Assembly (NCBI RefSeq): GCF_004785935.1
Contig: NZ_SRRP01000001.1
Coordinates: 620,001-684,000, forward strand
Reading direction: 5' to 3'
Origin: Streptococcus rubneri
GTDB lineage: Bacteria > Bacillota > Bacilli > Lactobacillales > Streptococcaceae
DNA length: 64,000 nt
Below are positions 45,502-54,162 of this stretch, piece by piece. A model generated the notes under the pieces. The model saw only the letters and a list, made by a program, of their open reading frames with translations, ran no database searches and was not told where the DNA came from. How positions within the stretch are numbered: position 1 is the first letter of the stretch; every line of letters starts with the position of its first letter. The translations under genes and the position numbers were made by a program.

Positions 45502-45585
45502 CCTTTACCTTATAAACAGAAAACGATCATTTTTCTAATCACTTTCATCTCCTATTATAACAAGGTTCCACGAATAAATCAGTCA

Positions 45586-45619
45586 TAAAAAAAAACAGCT
45601 AACCATCCAGTTAACTGCT
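45586..45619 (-). terminator. Terminator of the second Nudix gene
   Basis: CAGCTAAC/GTTAACTG (one mismatch) followed by nine T on the minus strand. Confidence 0.7.
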
Positions 45620-45661
45620 TAAAAAAATAAATTAAATCTTTAGAAGAGTTAGTATTAAAAT

Positions 45662-46105
45662 TTACTTTAAATCGTATTTCCAATCTTCTCCATCTTGGTA
45701 GTAGAAAAATTCAGAAAGGTCTTCTTCAAGGAAAATACGAAGCATATCCTCCATATCTAAGGAGAGGTCTAGTTTTGGAAATTCTTTCAGGTCCTCCCAC
45801 CAGACTTCCCCCTCTTCAGAGGATATTAATTCTCCGTCAAACTTTTCTGTCTTATAAAAGAGAACTACATAACGAATGCCGTCTTCTACCCAATCTTTCA
45901 TTCCACAAATCTGGGGAGAAGCTATCCTTAAGCCAGTTTCTTCCTTCACTTCACGGATCACTGCTTCCGTAAATGACTCTCCCACTTCGACATGACCACC
46001 AGGAAAGGTTATGCCTGGCCAGTCCTCTTTTTTACGATCCATAACAAGAACTCTATCGCCATCTCTTACCATACAAAGATTCGTAAACTCGACGTTTTCA
46101 TTCAT
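45662..46105 (-). CDS. Nudix hydrolase (8-oxo-dGTP diphosphatase-like)
   Basis: A 147-residue Nudix protein with a complete box (GHVEVGESFTEAVIREVKEETGL, split here as G-x5-E-x7-REVKEETGL) near residues 38-60. It is a paralogue of the Nudix protein at 4653-5120: both share TNLC near the start, PGGH before the box and a C-terminal DLSEFFY-type tail. Substrate not determined. AGGAAG precedes the ATG. Confidence 0.85.
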   Translation of the reverse strand: MNENVEFTNLCMVRDGDRVLVMDRKKEDWPGITFPGGHVEVGESFTEAVIREVKEETGLRIASPQICGMKDWVEDGIRYVVLFYKTEKFDGELISSEEGEVWWEDLKEFPKLDLSLDMEDMLRIFLEEDLSEFFYYQDGEDWKYDLK

Positions 46106-46164
46106 ATAGATACTTCCTAACTATGTGTATTTTTCCATTGAGGACAGAATAGACAATCTGTATC

Positions 46165-46683
46165 CTAGTCACCTTTTTGCTGAACTTGCGTATGGGCTAG
46201 CAGGTCACCTAGATGCCTCTTATCTTTTCTAAACAGCGTCATTGCCAGTAGCAAAACTGCGAGGAGAGTCGCCGAAATAGAGAGGCTAATGGATAACACA
46301 TCAAACTCACTATAGACACCATGTATCGTGCCCATATGACCGAGTTGCCAAGGCAAAAATTTAATGGTGTTTCTAATCAAGCTAGCTTGCACTGTTTTTT
46401 TCTGGTAAACCAATTGAAGTCCAGCTTTCGCCTTCCCAAAACTCCCATTATTTGTATAATCTAAGAATGTAAAAAGTAGAGTGATTGGCAAAACAGAGGT
46501 AAAAAACGCAAGACACTGCGACTGAATTTCTGTAAACTCTGGGATACCATTAAAAAAAATAATGTAAAAAAGCATCGAACCTATAAACAGAAGCGCTAAA
46601 TAAGCTAGTATGAAAAGATAATCAAATAGTAATTCCATCATCCTTTTTTTAAACGAAATAGAATTAATTGCTAACACCTTCAT
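46165..46683 (-). CDS. RDD-family membrane protein
   Basis: A 172-residue membrane protein with helices at about 15-45, 55-80 and 120-150 and the RDD-type C-terminal signature RHLGDLLAHTQV. KRMMELLFDYLF at the N-terminus takes the place of the R-D-D motif. RDD proteins are membrane proteins of uncertain transport function. An ATG at 46704 is also in frame but overlaps the ribosome site AGGAGG, which fits the ATG at 46683. Confidence 0.78.
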   Translation of the reverse strand: MKVLAINSISFKKRMMELLFDYLFILAYLALLFIGSMLFYIIFFNGIPEFTEIQSQCLAFFTSVLPITLLFTFLDYTNNGSFGKAKAGLQLVYQKKTVQASLIRNTIKFLPWQLGHMGTIHGVYSEFDVLSISLSISATLLAVLLLAMTLFRKDKRHLGDLLAHTQVQQKGD

Positions 46684-46748
46684 CACCGTCTCCTCCTTTA
46701 TCATTTGCTACTATTATACTATACTGACAACCATAAACAACCATTTAT

Positions 46749-46785
46749 AAAAAGAAGACTGAAATACCTAAATTCCAGTCTTCTT
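46749..46785 (-). terminator. Terminator of the GH13 gene
   Basis: AAGAAGACTG/CAGTCTTCTT perfect 10-bp stem; TTCTTTTTAT on the minus strand. Confidence 0.8.
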
Positions 46786-46790
46786 TCTTA

Positions 46791-48539
46791 CTAATCTTCT
46801 CTATATATAACAAAGCCATTTGGTTGGATGATCAATCGACCATCGGATATATTCCCAAGACTGATCAGATCTGCCTGTCCTCTTTCTAAGACAACGTCTT
46901 TCTTCGACTGGTTAAAATAGGCTTTGAGCATGTTACCTTCATGCTGCCATTCTACTGCCACCACATCTGGCTCTACTTCTTCCAGACTCACTTTACCATA
47001 CTGAATCATGCCTGATACTTCTTTTCGGAGCTGGATCAAGTCCTTCATAAAGTTTAGCATGTCATTATCCGCTGCCACGCGCTCCCATGGCATGACACGG
47101 CGGCAATCTGGGTCTGGACCACCGATGAGGGCTAGCTCCGTTCCATAATAAATACAAGGCGTTCCTCGTTGCAGATAGAGGAAGGCGAGAGCAGACTTGA
47201 CAGACTGAAGATCGCCTTTGGCCGTCGTCAGGATGCGCTCTGTATCGTGGGAGTCCAAGAGGTTAAACATAACCTCAGAAATCTGCTGCCTGTAGTACAT
47301 AGACTGGCTATTGATCTCCCAAATGAAGCGTTGCGTCTCCTTATGCCCCCGCAGGAAATAATCCTTAATACTTTCAGAGAGGGGATAGTTCATAACGGCA
47401 TGGAACTCATCGCCATTGAGCCAAGGTTGGGACGAATGCCAGATTTCCCCGAGGATATAGAGATCCGGCTTCTTGACCAAGACCGCCTTACGGAAATCCC
47501 GCCAGAATTGATGATCAATTTCATTGGCCACATCCAGTCGCCAAGCATCGATATCAAACTCTTCAATCCAATAATTCGCAACCTTCAGGAGATAAGCCTT
47601 CACCTCAGGATTAGCCGTATTGAGCTTAGGCATATAGCCTGCAAAGGCAAAAGCATGGTAAGACAAGTCGCGACTATTCCACAGATTTTCTGAGGAGACA
47701 GGGAACTCTTTGATATGGAACCAGTCCTTGTAAATCGAATTCTCCCCGTGTTTGACCACATCCTGCCATTGGGGTGAATCATAGCCAATATGGTTAAAGA
47801 CGGCATCCAGCATGATCTTCATCCCACGCGCATGGGCCTCTCTCACTAACTGGCGGAAGGTGTCCTTACCTCCAAAATGCCGATCAATTTCAAAATAGTC
47901 AATGGTATCGTACTTGTGATTGCTCGGCGATTCAAAAATCGGGCAAAGATAGAGCCCTGTAATTCCTAACTCCTGCAAATAATCTAAATGATCAATAATG
48001 CCTTGCAAATCACCACCAAAGGAATCCAAGATTTGAGGAGCAATAGAGGCATCCCAAGGACGGACACCTTCTGGTGAAATGGCTGGATTCCCATTAGCAA
48101 ATCTCTCAGGAAAGATCTGGTACCAAACCGTCTGCGCCACCCAATCCGGAACAGCACACCCATCAATCTCATGGATAAAAGGAAGCTTAAAACCGTTCAT
48201 GACGAAGTCCAGGCTCTCGTTGGTGTAGGCTGCCACACCTCGGTCCCCGTACAAGATCTTCTCTCCCGCTGTGTCCTCTAATTCAAAGAGGTACTGGATC
48301 CGTGCATGACGAACCGATACCGACACTTGCCAATAATCAAAGAGGTCGTCGGTCGTCACCTTGTCCATTTCCTTGGTCGCCTCATAAAGATCCTCTATAA
48401 AAATAAAGGGATCCCCATAGTGCAAGACAATCCGTTTGATATCCTCTTTCTTAGTCCGGATGCGAATGTGAAGCTGGCCGTCCTTATATAGATAGGCGTA
48501 CTCCGATTCAGGCCGATGATAAATAGCTGTTAATTCCAT
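46791..48539 (-). CDS. GH13 alpha-glycosidase (neopullulanase/cyclomaltodextrinase type)
   Basis: A 582-residue GH13 enzyme with an N-terminal CBM34-like domain (about 1-120) that marks the neopullulanase/maltogenic amylase/cyclodextrinase group, followed by the TIM barrel. Catalytic residues read as Asp336 (DAWRLDVANE), Glu365 (ILGEIW) and Asp432 (DSHDTER); the metal/subsite motif DAVFNHIGYD is near 245. No signal peptide, so it acts in the cytoplasm on imported maltodextrins. AGGAG precedes the ATG, and a cre-like site lies in the leader. Confidence 0.92.
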   Translation of the reverse strand: MELTAIYHRPESEYAYLYKDGQLHIRIRTKKEDIKRIVLHYGDPFIFIEDLYEATKEMDKVTTDDLFDYWQVSVSVRHARIQYLFELEDTAGEKILYGDRGVAAYTNESLDFVMNGFKLPFIHEIDGCAVPDWVAQTVWYQIFPERFANGNPAISPEGVRPWDASIAPQILDSFGGDLQGIIDHLDYLQELGITGLYLCPIFESPSNHKYDTIDYFEIDRHFGGKDTFRQLVREAHARGMKIMLDAVFNHIGYDSPQWQDVVKHGENSIYKDWFHIKEFPVSSENLWNSRDLSYHAFAFAGYMPKLNTANPEVKAYLLKVANYWIEEFDIDAWRLDVANEIDHQFWRDFRKAVLVKKPDLYILGEIWHSSQPWLNGDEFHAVMNYPLSESIKDYFLRGHKETQRFIWEINSQSMYYRQQISEVMFNLLDSHDTERILTTAKGDLQSVKSALAFLYLQRGTPCIYYGTELALIGGPDPDCRRVMPWERVAADNDMLNFMKDLIQLRKEVSGMIQYGKVSLEEVEPDVVAVEWQHEGNMLKAYFNQSKKDVVLERGQADLISLGNISDGRLIIQPNGFVIYRED

Positions 48540-48585
48540 CTGTCTTGTCTCCTACTTTACATTCTTTTCATCATTTAACAGTTTA

Positions 48586-48599
48586 TGCAAACGATTACA
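48586..48599. promoter_or_regulatory. Candidate cre (CcpA) site before the GH13 gene
   Basis: TGCAAACGATTACA matches WGNAANCGNWWNCA at every position and lies just downstream of the predicted transcript start, a repressing position. Carbon catabolite control of a maltodextrin enzyme is expected. Confidence 0.75.
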
Positions 48600-48613
48600 C
48601 AAAATCATTTACT

Positions 48614-48642
48614 AGTATACAACTTTATAAATAGGTTTGCAA
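48614..48642 (-). promoter_or_regulatory. Promoter of the GH13 gene
   Basis: Minus-strand -35 TTGCAA (48637-48642), 17-base spacer, -10 TATACT (48614-48619). Confidence 0.75.
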
Positions 48643-48694
48643 GATTCTGAGAGATCATTTTAGATTACTAGCTTTTTAAGATTGTAATGCAACA

Positions 48695-48719
48695 CAAAAA
48701 GCCCAGTAATTGGGCTTTT
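48695..48719 (-). terminator. Terminator of the nuclease gene
   Basis: AAAAGCCCA/TGGGCTTTT stem; TTTTT tail on the minus strand. Confidence 0.85.
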
Positions 48720-48741
48720 CAATCAGCAGAATAACTGATCC

Positions 48742-49761
48742 TCATTCCTTACTTGTATGCCGCTTTCCAAGACTTAGCGCTTGCTCTTCTGACATTTGAA
48801 CAACCTTAGAAAAATTAGTATTGCGAGGCATATTATCTAGTGAGTACCAATAGACATCCGCACTCCCATTTCTTGCCACATATACTACTGGAGCCAATTG
48901 AGGACTAGGTTCTGTAGGCTCTACAGGTTGAACTGGCTGAGCTGGCTCTACTGCTTGACTCGGTTGAGGGGCTTGACTTGGTTGCGTCTCTACAGAAGGA
49001 CTAGCAGGTTGAGGTTGACTACTTGGCTCTGTCGGCACTAAAGATGGCTTGGCAGTTCCCTTCAGATAGTCAATGGTCGCATTCTTAGAGTAGTTGTCCA
49101 AGGTAACGGTGGTAATCCCATAAGCATCTACTGACTCTTTGGGACTACTTAAATTGATTGGTAGAAGGTTGCCATCTCGATCAATTCCTACATATTGCAA
49201 GGTCACCTGCCGAGGAATTAATTCATCCCCCGTATAGACTGGTGTCACCTTGTAGTCTAACCAGTAATTTGGGTGGGTGGCTAGCCAGCTATCGAGTCGT
49301 TTCTCGTAGTAGAGCATGCCCTCCACATTACTATCCGCTGTTCCTTTATAATTCCCCGTATTGGTCCAGGCAGTTAGAGGAACCAGATTTTTCCCTTCAT
49401 TGGTCAGACCGCTAAACTGATAGCCGATCAAATGCCCTCTGTGGAACAACCAGGCCTTCTTTCCCTTGTTTCCATAAGCAATCTTATAATTGTGCCAACC
49501 AACCGGATTATAGCTGAGCCGTGGTTCTCTTTTTTTCTTTGGCTCATCCTTGTCCTGCAGCTGAATATGAGCGGAGGTCGCCCGACCTAAATGATCAAAC
49601 TCACCTAGAACGAGCTGCTTGTTACCAGTAAAAGGTAGCAGGTTAAGACTCTGATAGTCGAGTCCAGTTTGCTGGGCTTGAACTCCTTGAACAACGACCA
49701 AGGACATAAAAACCGAGACTATCGCAACAATAACATTTTTCAAAAACCGTTTTGTAACCAT
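48742..49761 (-). CDS. Secreted DNA/RNA non-specific endonuclease with Pro-rich tail
   Basis: A 339-residue nuclease. A signal peptide ends near GVQAQ (residue 30). The beta-beta-alpha-metal nuclease domain (about 35-235) has the motif FHRGHLIGYQ (DRGH-like, general-base His near 108) and conserved NLVPLTAWTN with the metal-ligand Asn, as in streptococcal EndA-type DNases. Then come a Pro/Gln/Ser-rich linker (about 245-285) and a 50-residue C-terminal segment VVYVARNGSADVYWYSLDNMP. GTGGGAG precedes the ATG at 49761; the GTG 15 bases upstream is part of this site. Confidence 0.88.
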   Translation of the reverse strand: MVTKRFLKNVIVAIVSVFMSLVVVQGVQAQQTGLDYQSLNLLPFTGNKQLVLGEFDHLGRATSAHIQLQDKDEPKKKREPRLSYNPVGWHNYKIAYGNKGKKAWLFHRGHLIGYQFSGLTNEGKNLVPLTAWTNTGNYKGTADSNVEGMLYYEKRLDSWLATHPNYWLDYKVTPVYTGDELIPRQVTLQYVGIDRDGNLLPINLSSPKESVDAYGITTVTLDNYSKNATIDYLKGTAKPSLVPTEPSSQPQPASPSVETQPSQAPQPSQAVEPAQPVQPVEPTEPSPQLAPVVYVARNGSADVYWYSLDNMPRNTNFSKVVQMSEEQALSLGKRHTSKE

Positions 49762-49792
49762 AATTGAAACTCCCACATTTCTATCTAGTGAT

Positions 49793-49798
49793 ATTATA
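49793..49798 (-). promoter_or_regulatory. Extended -10 of the nuclease gene
   Basis: Minus-strand TGCTATAAT, consensus -10 with TGn. No clear -35. Confidence 0.6.
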
Positions 49799-49840
49799 GC
49801 AGAAAAATGCAGTTACAAAAGATTTTTTTTTCAAAAACTC

Positions 49841-49871
49841 TTGTTCATGACCTTACGTAACGATGTATAAT
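49841..49871 (+). promoter_or_regulatory. MerR-type promoter with 19-base spacer (MerR-ABC cassette)
   Basis: -35 TTGTTC (49841-49846), 19-base spacer, consensus -10 TATAAT (49866-49871); the spacer carries the palindrome TTACGTAA (49853-49860). Geometry indicates autoregulation by the MerR protein encoded next. Confidence 0.75.
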
Positions 49872-49890
49872 AAGTATGAGGAGGTGAGTA

Positions 49891-50694
49891 ATGATGGCTA
49901 AATACAGAGCAATTCCGGAAGGATTTATGACGGTTGGGGAACTTGCTAAGAAAATGAACCTTACTGTCCGTACTCTACAATACTATGATAAAGAAGGGGT
50001 GCTTTCCCCATCGGCAGAAAGTGAGGGAGGTCGCAGGCTTTATACCGATAAAGACTTAGTGCTACTCCATCAGATATTGTCTTTAAAATCATTAGGTTTT
50101 TCTCTCAAGGATATAAAGGGGCGTTTGATCTCTTTGAAAACACCTGATGATGTTGCCAATGCTCTTACAGAGCAAGCAGATACTATTCGTAAAAATATTG
50201 AACAACTTAAGGATTCTTTAGTCGCAATAGAGCAGCTAAAGGTAGAAGTTTTACAAATACAGACGGTCAATTTTAAGAAGTATGCAGACATCATCGTCAA
50301 TCTACAGATGAAGAATGACTCCTACTCTCTCATTAAGCGCTTTGATGATAATACACTCGACCAGATACGCAGTCGATTTGACAAGAAAAGCGGACTTGAC
50401 TTTATGGACAGATTGAACCGCCTAAGTGATCAAATCGTAGAGCTTCAAAAAGAAAACGTACCAGCTGAAAGCGAACAAAGCCAACAGGTTGTGAAAGAAT
50501 ACTGGGGCTTGATTATGGAGTTTACAAATGGTGATATGAGCATGCTTCCTAAGTTGATGGAAGTTGGTACTATTGACACCGCCTCAAACGCTTGGGAAGA
50601 AAAGCAAAAAATCGTCAATGACTATATAGGACCCGCTCTACAAGTCTATTTTTCAAGGCTTGGAACAAATCCCTTTGAGGAGGTGGAACCATGA
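49891..50694 (+). CDS. MerR-family regulator of an ABC transporter cassette
   Basis: A 267-residue MerR protein: MTVGELAKKMNLTVRTLQYYDKEGVL and EGGRRLYTDKDLVLLHQILSLKSLGFSLKDIKGRL (residues 13-72), a coiled dimer helix (about 80-120) and a helical C-terminal domain. It overlaps the ABC ATPase gene by four bases, so it is part of the same transcript and probably senses the substrate of the transporter. GGAGGTGA precedes two adjacent ATGs (49891, 49894). Confidence 0.9.
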   Translation: MMAKYRAIPEGFMTVGELAKKMNLTVRTLQYYDKEGVLSPSAESEGGRRLYTDKDLVLLHQILSLKSLGFSLKDIKGRLISLKTPDDVANALTEQADTIRKNIEQLKDSLVAIEQLKVEVLQIQTVNFKKYADIIVNLQMKNDSYSLIKRFDDNTLDQIRSRFDKKSGLDFMDRLNRLSDQIVELQKENVPAESEQSQQVVKEYWGLIMEFTNGDMSMLPKLMEVGTIDTASNAWEEKQKIVNDYIGPALQVYFSRLGTNPFEEVEP

Positions 50695-51506
50695 AAGACG
50701 CGATAAAGATTTCTGGATTAAAGAAAAGTTATGGTAGAAAATTGGTTCTTGGAGGCCTCGATTTTCAAATCAAACAAGGAGAAATATTTGCTCTGCTCGG
50801 AGTAAACGGAGCTGGTAAAACAACAACGCTTGAATGTATCGAAGGTCTGAGAAAATATGACGAAGGCACTATAGTTGTAAATGGGAAAACCGGAATTCAA
50901 CTACAGTCCTCCTCTCTACCCGCTCACATCAAACCGATGGAAGCCATAAAACTCTTTGCAAAATGGAATCATACACACATTGATGATGTTATGCTAAAGG
51001 CCCTTGGCATAAAAGAAATTGAAGAGTCGCAATACATAGAATTATCCACTGGGCAAAAAAGAAGATTACATCTTGCTCTTGCACTTATCAGTAATCCAGA
51101 TATTATTTTTCTCGATGAACCGACAGCGGGACTTGATGTTGAAGGACGACTATCTCTCCATGAACAAATCCGAAAGCTCAAATCACAGGAAAAGACAATC
51201 GTCTTGGCAAGCCACGATATGGCCGAAGTTGAAACCCTATGTGACCGCATTGCCATTTTGAATAGTGGTAAGATCGTTTTTTGTGGTACTCCTTCAGAAC
51301 TGACAGAAAAACTTGGAAGAAAATATTTCATCCATTTAAAAACACAGGAAGGGGAGAATACATATGAAACAGATACGATCGAGGATAGCTTAATTTCATT
51401 ATTGGAAGAATGCAAACAGAAAAATATCCAGATATTGGATATCAAGGTTGATCGTGGCACACTGGAGCAGCATTTCATTGAAATAGCAAGGAGGGGTTTG
51501 GAATGA
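50691..51506 (+). CDS. ABC transporter ATP-binding protein
   Basis: A 271-residue ABC-2-type ATPase. Walker A GVNGAGKTT near residue 37, Q-loop LQSSSLPAHI near 70, signature LSTGQKRR near 122 (T replaces the first G of LSGGQ), Walker B IIFLDEPTAGLD near 141, H-loop VLASHDMAE near 173. C-terminal segment fits drug or peptide exporters. Translationally coupled by four-base overlaps to the genes on both sides. Confidence 0.92.
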   Translation: MKDAIKISGLKKSYGRKLVLGGLDFQIKQGEIFALLGVNGAGKTTTLECIEGLRKYDEGTIVVNGKTGIQLQSSSLPAHIKPMEAIKLFAKWNHTHIDDVMLKALGIKEIEESQYIELSTGQKRRLHLALALISNPDIIFLDEPTAGLDVEGRLSLHEQIRKLKSQEKTIVLASHDMAEVETLCDRIAILNSGKIVFCGTPSELTEKLGRKYFIHLKTQEGENTYETDTIEDSLISLLEECKQKNIQILDIKVDRGTLEQHFIEIARRGLE

Positions 51507-52219
51507 CTGGGTTTTTATATAGCCTAACATTACAGTGGAAATTGGACATACGAAGTAAGTCTCTCTTGGTTACTTACTATATTGTACCGCTTATTTTCTT
51601 TCTTCTCATGGGTGGTATTTTTACTTCCGTTATGCCTGAAATGGGTAGCACACTTATACAGTCAATGATTGTCATGAGTGTTTCAATGGGAGCCTTTCTC
51701 GGTTTACCGCCTTCCTTGATTGAAACATACGGAAGCGACATAAAAAAGATTTATAAAGCAAATGGTGTGCCTATTCATTTAGGATTGGTGACAATGGTTC
51801 TCTCTGCCTTTCTTCATTTGATGATGACCTGCATGGTAATCCTACTACTTGCTCCAATTTTATTTAAAGCAAATCTACCAAGTCAATTTCCCTTATTCTT
51901 TCTCGCGCTTGCCATCTACATTTTTGTATCGTTGAGTATCGGAAGTATACTGGGCCTTACTGTTAATAATCAAGCAAAGCTGACCATGATAGCACAACTT
52001 GTATTTTTGCCTTCAATTATGCTTTCGGGGATTATGTTTCCTAGCAACTTACTACCTGATTTTCTTCAAGCAATCGGGCGTCTTTTCCCCGCTTCTTGGG
52101 GATACCGCTTGATGGTCGATTATGGTTTTGGTCTTGAAAACCTTTGGTATCTGATTCTTGTATCTTTTATTGCAGTAATATCATGTATCCTCCTGTTGAA
52201 TCAGCAAAAATCTAACTAG
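51503..52219 (+). CDS. ABC-2 type membrane permease
   Basis: A 238-residue permease with six predicted helices and the ABC-2 signature region LPSIMLSGIMFPSNLLPDFLQAIGRLFPASWGYRLM near residues 170-206. It pairs with the ATPase before it to form an exporter whose substrate is unknown, perhaps an antibiotic or peptide. The ATG lies inside the end of the ATPase gene. Confidence 0.9.
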   Translation: MTGFLYSLTLQWKLDIRSKSLLVTYYIVPLIFFLLMGGIFTSVMPEMGSTLIQSMIVMSVSMGAFLGLPPSLIETYGSDIKKIYKANGVPIHLGLVTMVLSAFLHLMMTCMVILLLAPILFKANLPSQFPLFFLALAIYIFVSLSIGSILGLTVNNQAKLTMIAQLVFLPSIMLSGIMFPSNLLPDFLQAIGRLFPASWGYRLMVDYGFGLENLWYLILVSFIAVISCILLLNQQKSN

Positions 52220-52256
52220 GTGCCTGAATAAATCCATAGCAACATTAACTTTTAAG

Positions 52257-52294
52257 CAAAAAGCGACGAGATTGTTTCTTATCTCGTCGCTTTA
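52257..52294. terminator. Strong hairpin between the ABC cassette and the ADP-ribosylglycohydrolase gene
   Basis: A 13-bp perfect stem AAAGCGACGAGAT/ATCTCGTCGCTTT; TTTTTG follows on the minus strand and a shorter T-rich stretch on the plus strand. Confidence 0.85.
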
Positions 52295-52324
52295 CTATTT
52301 TTAGTTGTTTTTATCTAATCTCTG

Positions 52325-53179
52325 TTATGTTATTGAAACTTCTTGCTCCCATCGGCTAAGCACATCTTTTAAAGGCTCATCTAGATAGGTATAGGCTTTA
52401 TCCTTAATCCAATCAGGGATACCATAAGCTGCTTCGGCGATACTTCCTGTGATGGCAGCAAGAGTATCACTATCCCCACCAAGAGAAATGGCATTTCGAA
52501 TAGCATCTTCAAAATCAGTACTTTCAAGAAAAGCAATGATGGCCTGAGGTACCGTATTCTGGCAAGTTTCATTAAAGCGATAAGTAGGACGAATTTCATC
52601 TAGTGTTTGAGAAAGATTATATCCATACTCTTGCTCTATGTATTCCTTGATGAGTCTCTTGCACTCTGTAGGGTTATCGTTAATCGGTTTTCCATAGTCG
52701 CCACTGTAACCTCCAAAGTAATAACGACACATAAAGATAGCATCAGACGTCGCCATAGCTCCCTTGACTCCCTCTGGATGGTTATGAGTCACCTCTGCAG
52801 AAAGTCGTGCAACTGCTCTTCTGGACGGCCAGGCTCCCGTTCGTGCACAGAAACTACAATCCATGGTCCAGGCACATGGAGAAACACGCATTGCTGAGCC
52901 ATTTCCAAAGCTATTATAAGGTTCTCGATCGTCGCCATCAACCCAATTCCCAAATCTTGCACCGTAACCTGCATCGGGATACATCCTACCATATTTTTTC
53001 ATGGCATCAATAAAGTCATCCTTCTGACCGCCATTCATAATGGCTTCTGCAACAGCACAGGTCATAACCGTATCATCTGTGAAAAAACAATCCTCACGAA
53101 ATAATGGAAAGTCTTTCGTTTTAATGTTGTCCCATTCATAAACAGAACCAACAATATCTCCAACTATTGCTCCTAGCAT
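52325..53179 (-). CDS. ADP-ribosylglycohydrolase-family protein
   Basis: A 284-residue DraG/ARH-like protein. Metal-site motifs are visible: GDIVGSVYE near the start, FFTDDTVMT near residue 31-39, and GGDSDTLAAITGSIAEA near 233-249, the usual two-Mg site. It could remove ADP-ribose from proteins or nucleic acids, but no ADP-ribosyltransferase gene is seen nearby. GGAGG precedes the ATG. It is 11 bases from the upstream hydrolase gene, so probably cotranscribed. Confidence 0.88.
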   Translation of the reverse strand: MLGAIVGDIVGSVYEWDNIKTKDFPLFREDCFFTDDTVMTCAVAEAIMNGGQKDDFIDAMKKYGRMYPDAGYGARFGNWVDGDDREPYNSFGNGSAMRVSPCAWTMDCSFCARTGAWPSRRAVARLSAEVTHNHPEGVKGAMATSDAIFMCRYYFGGYSGDYGKPINDNPTECKRLIKEYIEQEYGYNLSQTLDEIRPTYRFNETCQNTVPQAIIAFLESTDFEDAIRNAISLGGDSDTLAAITGSIAEAAYGIPDWIKDKAYTYLDEPLKDVLSRWEQEVSIT

Positions 53180-53190
53180 CAGATTCCTCC

Positions 53191-53997
53191 TTATGATATA
53201 TCAGATTCATTACACATTTCCAATGAATCACTCTTTAAAAATGGTACCACCAAATCAATCCACTCTTGAGGTAGATAAGCTGACAAATAGCCGTGGTTAT
53301 AGCCCTTAGCTTCATACAAGATCGTGTTTGGATATAGTTGTTGAAATAATTTTGCCGATGCTTTCACACAGTTCAATTCTTTTTCACCATAGATATACAG
53401 AACCTGCGTCTTGCTTGCAGAAATCGTGTCCTTCAGCTTGTAACGCCCCATATAGGTTTTGTAAATAGTCACTAATGTTTTGATAGGCGTCCTTTGCAGA
53501 TCCCCCAAATAATAAGCTTTTATCTCCTCTGGATAAGCCAGTTTAGGATAGCGTTTGTTCATCATGCTTAACTGGAGTTTACAAGAGAATTTACTGAACA
53601 TCAGTTTGCCAAATAGGGACACTAGAAAGATGCTGATTTTAGCTAATCTTGGTTGAGGAATACAGAGGCTTCCGTCTATGATAGCCTTCTCAGCTATCTC
53701 GCTGTCTAAGTACAAAAGCTCCATAGCAATTTGACCACCAAGTGAAACACCACCGATTGCAAACAATTTCCCACCACAGTTTGCTTTGACATAGTCTAGA
53801 ATCTCCAAAGCAGAATCTTCAGTAGAAACATAATCAAGTTGATATTCTTCACCGTGGCCATTCAAAGTAGGTAAAATAACACGGTATTCTCCTGACAAGA
53901 TCCGTGCTTGACGAAGATAGTTCCACCAAGAGCTACCACCACCATGTATGAGCAAGATAGGAGGCAAATTCTTATCACCAAATTCATGGAATTTCAT
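53191..53997 (-). CDS. Alpha/beta hydrolase
   Basis: A 268-residue hydrolase: oxyanion-hole HGGGSSWWNY near residues 18-27, nucleophile elbow GVSLG with Ser85, acid candidate in YGEKELN and His in GYNHGYL near 244. Substrate unknown. The frame extends to 54045, but the ATG at 53997 has AAGGAG and gives the standard N-terminus MKFHEFGDKN, so it is preferred. Likely cotranscribed with the ADP-ribosylglycohydrolase gene. Confidence 0.85.
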   Translation of the reverse strand: MKFHEFGDKNLPPILLIHGGGSSWWNYLRQARILSGEYRVILPTLNGHGEEYQLDYVSTEDSALEILDYVKANCGGKLFAIGGVSLGGQIAMELLYLDSEIAEKAIIDGSLCIPQPRLAKISIFLVSLFGKLMFSKFSCKLQLSMMNKRYPKLAYPEEIKAYYLGDLQRTPIKTLVTIYKTYMGRYKLKDTISASKTQVLYIYGEKELNCVKASAKLFQQLYPNTILYEAKGYNHGYLSAYLPQEWIDLVVPFLKSDSLEMCNESDIS

Positions 53998-54162
53998 GTT
54001 TAAACTCCTTACTGTAGTATTTTCACTAGCTACATCCTTGTTCAATCAGCTCGTACAAGCAATGATACTGCCTCAACATGTGATGCTAGCAAACATCTAT
54101 ATTATCGAACGAAAAGTGACTAGTCTGGCTTTGTTATTATATGATTGAACGAATTTATCACT

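Noticed and set aside
47169-47693. 174-codon plus-strand frame inside the GH13 gene
   Set aside because: Antisense to the catalytic core of a clear GH13 enzyme; no start signals.
50969-51478. 169-codon minus-strand frame inside the ABC ATPase gene
   Set aside because: Opposite-strand shadow of Walker and signature motifs; Ser-rich composition is typical of such shadows.
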